Positions 46,221-54,400 of a stretch of DNA of 64,000 bases are shown one piece after another; positions within the stretch are counted from its first letter, which is position 1; every line of letters starts with the position of its first letter. The stretch lies in assembly GCA_905221615.1 (NCBI GenBank), contig CAJNDT010001009.1:1-64000 (forward strand), written 5' to 3'. The notes beneath the pieces are model-generated. The model did not search any database. It had not been told where the DNA came from and was given only the letters and a program-made list of their open reading frames with translations. This DNA is from Symbiodinium sp. CCMP2592. Taxonomy: Eukaryota > Sar > Dinophyceae > Suessiales > Symbiodiniaceae. Position numbers and translations under genes: made by a program.

Positions 46221-48049
46221 CACAGGGCATGCATAGACCAGGTGGCTTCCCTTGGGGTACTGATCCAATCAACCGGGACTTCTCCGCCATTACGGCGGAG
46301 GACCCGGTCTACGTTGTCCTGCACAGTCCTTTCTTGGGGGTGTTTCCCCCATACACAGCCTCCCATGGCACTCGTCACGGCCAAGTCTGGGCCCAGTTCC
46401 TCAACGACGACCCAGGATGGGCATCTGACTTCTTTCCTGTGTGGCCGGGCCCCGCCTTCAACGAGTTGTCCATGGTCCCGGTGGGACAAGATGCGGCCCT
46501 TGTAACCATAATGCTGATGTGGCGGGGTCACCATCGGGCCACGCTCACTCCGCGGACCATGACAGTGGCGTGGTTGACAGACTTTATCTCGCGCCACATC
46601 AACAGCCCCGTTGATGGCATTTCCCTGCCGCACGGGCTCGCGATCTGCGAGCTCTTTGATGTTCCGCCTGCGGCTTTCCGTTTTCGCAACGGAGATGTCG
46701 TGTACATCCATGACCCTCCGGAGGACCCTTCTGAGCCGCTCGAGTTTGTCGATCCTTGGCACCTTCAGGATGGCCTTGCAGCTCATCACGCTCCCTGGGC
46801 TACGGGCTTTCAACTTATGTTCGGCATTTCTGTACACCTGCTTCGCCCTAATCGCCCACCCTTGTTGGCCTCTGTTTCCGCTGGAGAAGCCTGGTGCCCA
46901 GAATCCTTTACGTTCACCGGCACTTTTCGTAACCACTTTCCAGGTATGTGGACACCCGTCCAGTGGTCCAGTGCCCGGGCATTACAACTGATCGAGGTCC
47001 ACGGTGTCGCGGCTCAGGTTAACGTGGTTGCTGCCTCTCCGGAAGGCCGCCTCTGCCGTACAGTTGACCGGATCGCCTCGCGCGATAGTCTTGCCGATCA
47101 GCTGCACTTCCTCCCTGGATCCCTGCAAGTGGGGGGAGTCCCCTCCTACGCTCTCAATCAGGCATGTGAGCTTCGGAATGGGGACGTCGTGTTCGGGGAC
47201 TTTGCCCGAGGGGCCTGCGGCGGCCGCCCACTTCTGTGGGGTTTGGTCCTGGGCTTAGTTCCAGCTCTCTCCTCCTGTCGAATGGGAACCTTTCTTTCGC
47301 TCCTGCTGGGTTCCCTTGTGGCCCATTCCGGCCTTTTCTCTCGTCTCCTCATGCTGACCTGGTGCCTCCCTGGCTCGCAAGCTATGGTTCCGGAAACTTC
47401 GGTGTTGAGCCAGACCACATCCTCTGCTATTCCACAAGCTGCTCCACCCAGGGTCTTGGTTACTGTGGCCAACCCTTTTGCGCCATGGCATCGTGTTGAG
47501 GCTGACCCACGTCACCTCTTTGACGATGTTATGGCAGACGCCCACCGCACTCTGACATCGTGGCATCGGGGATTTGCTGCCACTGGCCTGGTTTTAGAAG
47601 GGTCCCAGGTTGTAGTCCCTCTCCCGGGAAGTAGGCTGGTTTGCCTTATTGTCTTGGGTTTAGGCCAGATGCTCTGTGTCATCCTGCCGTCCTTCCTTAC
47701 CCCTAGAGACCTCACTCAGGCCCTCCAGATGAGGCTTGGCCGTCGTGTGAGCCTTAAACTCCAGCCCGGACTGGGGGCCACCGTTCACTCCGATCGGCCA
47801 GTCCTCGAACTCCGTTCTGGAGACGTTCTAGCTGTCTGCCCTTTGCAACTTGACCCTCTCGCAGGGCCTCGTGAGCCCCCGGTCTACTTGACATGGGGTG
47901 CTGCCCATGCTGCCTCGGCCTGGCATTCTGATTTTGTGGTGGCCCAAGCCTCCTGCGTGCTACTGTGGTCCCCTAGCCGCTCAGCTAGGGTCGTGTTGCT
48001 GGGCCATCAGGCCAGGGGACGCAGCGGCAGCCACGATCCTGCATCATGA
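46145..48049 (+). CDS. LINE polyprotein segment, -1 frame continuation (634 aa)
   Basis: It begins in a membrane segment (LSLGLLAGVALAQGMHRPGG), then a globular unit with FRFRNGDVVYIHDP and ELRNGDVVFGDF, two membrane segments (about 47220-47390), and another unit with LELRSGDVLAVCPL. The unit order repeats that of the neighbouring segments. The change to the next frame is near 48015 at a GGGG run. Confidence 0.6.
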   Translation: MGLLLTDLLSGYPTLSLGLLAGVALAQGMHRPGGFPWGTDPINRDFSAITAEDPVYVVLHSPFLGVFPPYTASHGTRHGQVWAQFLNDDPGWASDFFPVWPGPAFNELSMVPVGQDAALVTIMLMWRGHHRATLTPRTMTVAWLTDFISRHINSPVDGISLPHGLAICELFDVPPAAFRFRNGDVVYIHDPPEDPSEPLEFVDPWHLQDGLAAHHAPWATGFQLMFGISVHLLRPNRPPLLASVSAGEAWCPESFTFTGTFRNHFPGMWTPVQWSSARALQLIEVHGVAAQVNVVAASPEGRLCRTVDRIASRDSLADQLHFLPGSLQVGGVPSYALNQACELRNGDVVFGDFARGACGGRPLLWGLVLGLVPALSSCRMGTFLSLLLGSLVAHSGLFSRLLMLTWCLPGSQAMVPETSVLSQTTSSAIPQAAPPRVLVTVANPFAPWHRVEADPRHLFDDVMADAHRTLTSWHRGFAATGLVLEGSQVVVPLPGSRLVCLIVLGLGQMLCVILPSFLTPRDLTQALQMRLGRRVSLKLQPGLGATVHSDRPVLELRSGDVLAVCPLQLDPLAGPREPPVYLTWGAAHAASAWHSDFVVAQASCVLLWSPSRSARVVLLGHQARGRSGSHDPAS

Positions 48050-50120
48050 GGTGGAGCTTGGCCATCACCGCTGGGCCCCCTGCCATGGACACCTAGGTGC
48101 TCCCCCCTGGCTCGTCGAGCAGTCTTCCACTCCGGGGCATGCCAACATTATTCAGTCTAGTGGGGCCACAAGGTGTGTTGAGACCGCTCGGGACGCTGCG
48201 CATGATTTCTACATTGCCGGGTTCTCCCTCCGACCTGCTTCCAGTCGGGCTTGTCAGGTTGCTCAGACCAGGGACGGAGACTGGTTCGGTCTCCTGGGGA
48301 GGCGTCCTCTCCTCCCTGCCCAACTTGCCCTTATCTTCTTCGGGCTTCTTGAACCAGCGTGGGGAGCGTCCTCGAGTGCCTCTGGCCGCTGCCCCAGCGC
48401 GGACTCTTCCGAGGCGCGTACCATCCGCACTAGGCGACGGCCCAGCAGAAGTCGCTCACCCTCCCATCCCTGGCCTGGGAGGTTCTTTCCCCCTGCCATT
48501 GATTTCAATGATGGTGAGCCTTATGTACCGCTAGGTGGTTGGCAGCCCGATAACCCCGATGGCCCTCTTGCACGTTGCTTCCCTGGTCCCCGACCACTCA
48601 CGGCTCGTGTTTTGTGCCCCCTGCGGGGATGGAGCGAGACCAGCTTCCTCGACACGACCAGATCATGGAGGTCTATCGAGCAGGAAGGTACGCGCCACTG
48701 CGGGCTTTGGGCCCATCGCTTTTTCCCTGTCCGGGCGGTTCTCCCAATCTCCCAGATCACAATCGCCCCGGTTGCCCCATACGGTCTTGCTACTGTGGCC
48801 CTGCACATTGAGGGTTGTTCGGCCGTTGCTCTTGCCTCGGTTGACTCGTCTCTTGATGACATTCACCGGCTTGCTGTTCGCGTCTTTCCTCACACCCGGT
48901 TTTGGCGAGTCATAGCGCCACCTGTGCTGCGCACTACTATCCCGAATGTGCATATCAGGCTCCGCAACGGAGACGCTTTTAGCCTCCTTCCCGAGCCTTC
49001 CGACCCCGGTGCTACCCGTTATCCCTTGCTGCAGTATGCCTCCCTGGAACGGGCACGGCAAGTTGCCAGCTGGTCGCTCCCCTTTCGATTCGACTCGGGC
49101 GGATACGTCTGCTTGTGGTATACGGGCCGTCGATCTGGCCATAGCATCCGGATCAGAGATACCGGCTATTGGGATCCCGAGGGTCCCACCTTCTGGAGTC
49201 TTAATGGCAGAGCGCTGTCAGGGTCATGGGTCCCTGTTCTCTCTGGGGATCTATCCAGTCTGCACCTGGTGCACAGCACCTCCACTGGTGAGGCCCATGT
49301 CCTCCTCTTAATGCCCCCCGATCTTGAGCCTCAGGGGTTGTTGCTCGCTGGTTGCAATGCCTTCCGTGCACCGCCTGGGTGGCGCCTTCTACCCGCTCTG
49401 CAGTACGTTCGGGCAGACAGTCCTCTCCGAGATGGGGATGTTCTTGTGCTGGACCCGACTGCTGATACGGTTTGGGACCCTACCGGACCGCCCCTGCAAA
49501 GCCTTGCGGGTCCGGCCCCGGGCCCTGTTGCGCGCCCACGTTGGGGGCCCTCGTCCTCTGTTGCCGCGGCCATTTCTGGCCGCTGGGTCTGGCTTGCTGT
49601 CCTTTCCGCCAGATGGCCCCGGCTTCTCGCCCTTGCTTGCTTGGTTGGTGCCGGTCAGGGCATGATTCCCGCTTTAGATTTGCCGGAACAGCCCATACGA
49701 GTGGGTTTCTTCCCGTGGCGGGCCCCAGCCGCTGCGGCCGATCTGGTTGATCTCACCAACCGCACAGAGATTGACATTGTCCTTCTTAGTCCCTTCACAG
49801 GTCCCCAGGAGGCTGGGCGCCTGCCCACTGCCTCGACTACTGAAGAGCTTAATGCTCTGACACGCTCCTGCGACCCAAATTGGGGTGCTGAAGTTGCACC
49901 TGTGTGGCCGACAGCTGCCATACCGGCCCTACTGGTTGTTCCCCGCCCCCCGACACCTGACCTTGTCTGCTTAGCAGTCTCCTCCTTAGATCGGCACTTC
50001 TCTATCCTGGTGCCTTGCACTACCTCTGTGTCCTGGATGAGCGCGGCTCCGCTTCTTACAGCCGATGCAAACTCTCTCTGTTCGCGCACCCAGTGCTCTC
50101 ACAGCCGATGCCACATCTGA
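47898..50120 (+). CDS. LINE polyprotein segment (740 aa; coding from about 48015)
   Basis: The +1 frame relative to the previous segment. Membrane segment near LALIFFGLLEPAWG (48330), an Arg/Ser-rich linker, a globular unit with IRLRNGDAFSLLP (48955) and PLRDGDVLVLDP (49424), then WVWLAVLSARWPRLLALACL (about 49600) followed by GQGMIPALDLPEQP. Same alternation as before. It overlaps the next frame at a CTCTCTCTG run near 50070. Confidence 0.6.
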   Translation: MLPMLPRPGILILWWPKPPACYCGPLAAQLGSCCWAIRPGDAAAATILHHEVELGHHRWAPCHGHLGAPPWLVEQSSTPGHANIIQSSGATRCVETARDAAHDFYIAGFSLRPASSRACQVAQTRDGDWFGLLGRRPLLPAQLALIFFGLLEPAWGASSSASGRCPSADSSEARTIRTRRRPSRSRSPSHPWPGRFFPPAIDFNDGEPYVPLGGWQPDNPDGPLARCFPGPRPLTARVLCPLRGWSETSFLDTTRSWRSIEQEGTRHCGLWAHRFFPVRAVLPISQITIAPVAPYGLATVALHIEGCSAVALASVDSSLDDIHRLAVRVFPHTRFWRVIAPPVLRTTIPNVHIRLRNGDAFSLLPEPSDPGATRYPLLQYASLERARQVASWSLPFRFDSGGYVCLWYTGRRSGHSIRIRDTGYWDPEGPTFWSLNGRALSGSWVPVLSGDLSSLHLVHSTSTGEAHVLLLMPPDLEPQGLLLAGCNAFRAPPGWRLLPALQYVRADSPLRDGDVLVLDPTADTVWDPTGPPLQSLAGPAPGPVARPRWGPSSSVAAAISGRWVWLAVLSARWPRLLALACLVGAGQGMIPALDLPEQPIRVGFFPWRAPAAAADLVDLTNRTEIDIVLLSPFTGPQEAGRLPTASTTEELNALTRSCDPNWGAEVAPVWPTAAIPALLVVPRPPTPDLVCLAVSSLDRHFSILVPCTTSVSWMSAAPLLTADANSLCSRTQCSHSRCHI

Positions 50121-50997
50121 CCAAGAAGTGCGCTGGCGCTCTGGAGACCTGGTTGTCGCACTTCCTCCTGCAGCTTTTGCGCCCGAATATCAACCCCCGT
50201 GCTTTCACTCCGACGCTCAAGTGCGGCATTGCGCCATCTGGGCTGTTGACTTTTCGGTCTCCACCCGCGTCAGCTTCATACTCTGGAGGCCCGCTGTTCG
50301 AGCAACCCGGGGACACGCGCCGGCAGGCAGCCGCTGGCGCGCTCTTGACTATACTTTTGACGGTGACTTTAGCCTGCATTATCCTGGGCGTTGGGTTCCG
50401 GTTCCCTGGATCGCCCAGGATCACGCCCACTTGGTTTTGCTGCCGGAGGACCCCACGCGGGTCAATGTCATTGTGGAAGCAGACGGCCATTGCTGGTGTG
50501 CCCTTGTCACAGCCGTTACTGATGCCTGGCAACTCTGGACTGAGCTCCCATCTATCTCCTCTCAGCCCCGCGTCCTTGGTGTCCCACACCAGGAACTGCG
50601 CCAAGGGACGACCCTTCGCAGCGGCGATGTTGTTTCCGGCTGCCCAGGGCTCCTCCCCCCCTGTTGGCTCCCCTGCTCTCTGGGGCTTGCGGCTTGGTGG
50701 GCACTCGGCTTTGCCTCCTCGGCCCCGGGCTACTTTCTCCTGCTTGCTTGGTTGTTCGCTCTCCCTCCGGTGTCGGGGGCGCGTCTTCCCCACGAGGGCG
50801 GCAGTCGACAGTGGTCTCTGGCTGCGTCAAGCTGCGACGGATCAGCTGCCGAACCGCCTGGCTTTCGCCACCGCCTCTGGGACCCTGCTAGGGGCCTCCT
50901 TGGACCTTTTCCGGGGCCCACCTGCTCTACAGGAGGCCGCACCAGCTTGGTCCGATTTCACCAGGGTCCGTCCACCTCAAGACCACCGGTTCATTGA
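50065..50997 (+). CDS. LINE polyprotein segment (coding to about 50815)
   Basis: A unit with RWRSGDLVVALPP (50130) and TLRSGDVVSGCP (50614), then membrane segments LGLAAWWALGFA and YFLLLAWLFALPPVSG. After about 50815 the protein-like reading moves to the next frame, and the rest of this ORF is shadow. Confidence 0.5.
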   Translation: MQTLSVRAPSALTADATSDQEVRWRSGDLVVALPPAAFAPEYQPPCFHSDAQVRHCAIWAVDFSVSTRVSFILWRPAVRATRGHAPAGSRWRALDYTFDGDFSLHYPGRWVPVPWIAQDHAHLVLLPEDPTRVNVIVEADGHCWCALVTAVTDAWQLWTELPSISSQPRVLGVPHQELRQGTTLRSGDVVSGCPGLLPPCWLPCSLGLAAWWALGFASSAPGYFLLLAWLFALPPVSGARLPHEGGSRQWSLAASSCDGSAAEPPGFRHRLWDPARGLLGPFPGPTCSTGGRTSLVRFHQGPSTSRPPVH

Positions 50998-51190
50998 TTG
51001 GGTCCCGGTACCTTCGGCTCCGTTGTTTGCCACTGTTCTGATCCAATGCCCGCCTGCCACTAGAGCTGCACTTCTGCCCGCTACCTGTGCTGTGGCTGAT
51101 CTTGCTCGAGCCAGCAGACACTCTATTCCTGACCTGTCATACGTCTTGGCTTTTTTCAGAGGCTTGGTGCGGTACTGCCACGACTTGTAA
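50815..51190 (+). CDS. LINE polyprotein segment, frame 2
   Basis: It continues as RQAATDQLPNRLAFATASG to a stop at 51190 in the frame of a longer ORF that starts upstream at 50015. It is short and globular; no motif is recognised. Confidence 0.45.
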
Positions 51191-51404
51191 TCCCACCTTA
51201 TTCCTCCGGTCTGGTGATGTCCTGACTCTGGCCAGCGCCACGTGGGCACCGCGCCTCCGCTCACCCGTCGGGCGGTTCTGGGAAACTCTTCTCCAGGCTC
51301 GTCAGCTAGCCTTCTGGGGCAGCCCCTTTCGCATCAGGCAGCCTGGACTTCTCTTTGCATGGCCCGGGAGATCCGGTCCCGCTTACTGTCCCCACTACCA
51401 GTGA
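51165..51404 (+). CDS. LINE polyprotein segment, frame 0
   Basis: A short bridging piece carrying FLRSGDVLTLAS (51202) and a Trp/Phe-rich stretch. It links the preceding segment to the large RT ORF, again by +1 changes on both sides. Confidence 0.45.
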   Translation, partial: WCGTATTCNPTLFLRSGDVLTLASATWAPRLRSPVGRFWETLLQARQLAFWGSPFRIRQPGLLFAWPGRSGPAYCPHYQ

Positions 51405-54400
51405 TGAACAGTGGGATCCTGAACATTGCACTTTCCGCCCTTCTTTGGTCCGGTTCAGTGTTGGCCGCTGGATTCCAGCAGCCCGTGTCGACGACCTTGG
51501 GCTTCATCTTGTCCCTGAAAGCCCTAATCTACATTGGGCCCATGTCTTGCCTGCCCAACCCCCCCTAAGCGTTCGCGTGGTGCCTCGCCATGGTGCAGAT
51601 GGACTCCTGCGGGATGGTGACAGCGGCTCCCCTCTGGGCAGCGCTCCCTCCCGCACTTTGCTTCCGTTGCTTGCCAGCCTGGTCGTTCACGGGCGCCTGG
51701 GTCGGCACTGGTTCTTTCTTCTCAGTGCTTGGGTTATTCTGGCTGGGCTGCCCGAGTTGTTTCCGGGTAAGATGGCCCTAGGTTTCCCGCCGGTCCCCAT
51801 TAATGCCCTTGCTCGGACCCCAGGTCCATCGCCTAATGAAGTGGATTTCGGGCTGCTCTCCCGCACCAGTTGCTATCTTCGTGCATGGGGGGCGCCAGAT
51901 TGGCACAGCCCGGATGGAATCTCCTGGGCGGCAGATATCCATCAGGAGTGTGCCGCTCAAGCCTCCTTGCACCAGTTGTGGTGGATGCACGACCTCTTCC
52001 CGAATCTCCCGGCAACCGCTTTAGCGCCTTATCGCCAGGCCTTCTCCAGCTTCCCACTCTGGTCTGGCGGTGTACCCGATCAGGTTCTCATCGCCACTGA
52101 TGGGAGCGGCGAGCGGGGAGGAGCATGGGCCTTCTGCGTATGGGTTTGGTGGCGTCACAAGTGGCACCGGGTTGGTTGGTTCGGCGCCGCGGGGGCCGAT
52201 ACCCCTTGGATCTCTGGCACTGCGGCCCCCGGGAGTGGTGTCTCCTTTCAAGCTGAGCTCTGGGCCCTGCAAGCCGCGGGCCTCTGGCTCCTCGCTTGGG
52301 CCGACCGTCTCTCCCTTCTGACGTCGGCAGCGCCTACCAAGGTCACCATTGCGGTTGACAATGCCTCTGCGCTCCAGATCGCGGCTGGGCAAGCGCAGGC
52401 CAGTGAGCCAGTCACCACCCTCACTCGATATATCTGGCAAGCTGTCCAGTCCCGCATGTCCACTCGCTTTCAACACGTGCACAGCCATGTCGGCATTCTC
52501 CCTAATACGATCGCCGACTTTCTCGCTGGCTGGGCCGGCCGGACTTCGTGGCATCCCTGGAAACATGTCGATGCTGCCCTCCCCGCTCTGCTGCAGGAAG
52601 CGGCGCCTTGGCTCTGGCTCATTCCACATGCCAAGGTGATCCAAGGCAGACCCTGTGTCCGCCTCACCGCACAATCACTCCCCCATGCGCCAGCCGGTCG
52701 AGGGTCCGAGGTCCAGTGCCCTCCCCCCGAGGTGCCCTGTGCTGCTCCGTCGCTAGAGCCCCAGCGATCGTTGTCGCTAGCACCCTCGCTTTCCCTTCGC
52801 ATTGTTACGGCTAATGTTCAAACAATGCGAGATTCTTGTGCCTCCTTCTTTAACCCGTCGGGTCATGGCCAGAGGCGTCAATACTTGTACTCTCAAGTCG
52901 CCCAACTGGGCCTCGATGTAGTCTGCCTTCAGGAGACGCGCAGCAAAGGAGGCCGATGGGACACAGCTGGCCTTCTCACCTGGCGCTCCGGTGCCCAAAA
53001 AGGTAGCTACGGTTGCGAAATTTGGATTAGGCCCCAGCTAGTTAACCCCCCCCTCCGCCTGGATGACTGGCGTATTGCCTGTGCAGACCCAAGACTTTTA
53101 GTCATAGTCTGTAAAAGGGCGGACCTCCCTTTGGCCGTTGTCGCGGCGCATGCTCCACACGCCGACAGACCAGTGCCCGAAATCCACCACTTTTGGTCCT
53201 CACTGCAATCTCAGCTGTGCCAGCTCCCACGGGCCCTCACTTTGGTCCTGGGTCTCGATGCTAACGCTGATCTTCTTTGGGCCGATGACGACCATGCATA
53301 TATCGGAGATGCTCTTGGTAATGGCGAGGAAGGAGCGGGCGAGCAAGGCCTTTTTGATACCATCCAGCGTTTTGGCCTCCTCGCCCCTGCCTCCTTCTCG
53401 GACCTTCAAGACGGCCCGGGCTGGTCCTGGGAGCATACTGGCGGCACCCGCAAGCGTCTAGATCACATCTTGCTCCAGGCTGGCCCCTGGTCCTGCCGTC
53501 GCACCCGACAGCTTCCTGAGCTGGACATTCTCAATGGTCGTCGGGATCATATGCCGCTTCTGGTAGAGTGCGACCTCCGGGGCCAGGCCACCCGGCCCAA
53601 GGCGCCGGCCCCGCCCCGCGCCACTGTGCACCAGGCACGAGCCATCGCTGCCGATCTTTGGGGAGCTCTGCCGTCCACCCTCAGGCACATCGATAGCGTG
53701 GGCGCCGAAGTGCAGGCTCTTAAAACCCAGCACTCCTCCTTCCTTCGGGCCCTTCCTCGCCCTCCACGCCGCCCCATCCGACAGCCCTACATCACAGCGG
53801 CCTCGGTCACCGCACTCGATCGAGTTCGGCAGGCGCGAGAACAGCTCCCCCGGCTGCGAACTAATTTGGAGTGGCAGCAGCGCCGCTTTCTCTTGCAAGT
53901 GTGGCGACTGGGTTGCACACACCGACACCCCGATGCTGCACCCTTGCGCCCTGATCCGACGGGCCTGCAGCATGCCCGCCTTCTTCTCCAGGCTTGTAAT
54001 CTCCATGTACGGGGTCTTCAGCAGAAGGCCCACTATCTAGCGAGGTCCGACAAGCTGGCTCATTTCCGCACACTTACTCTGGAGGCGACCAAACACTGGG
54101 AAGCCACCGGAGTCCCTTTGGAATCCATCCGGCATCTTCGCTGGGCCTCTCGCAAGGCACACGAACGTCGGTCTGTTCACGCAGCCGGTGGCTTCGACAT
54201 TGATAGCGAGTTGGAGGCCCAGTTCCGCGACCAGGAGGGGGCCAGTCTGGTCAGCCCAGTGCAGCTCTCCAGCGCCGCTGAGCGATGGATGAACGAACCG
54301 CGCCTCCCGTGTGCCGAGGCGGTTCCCACCCTCCTGCAGATGGAACAAATGCGTGTCCGACAGGCGGCCGCCAAGGCCCCAGGACCAGACGGACTGCGGA

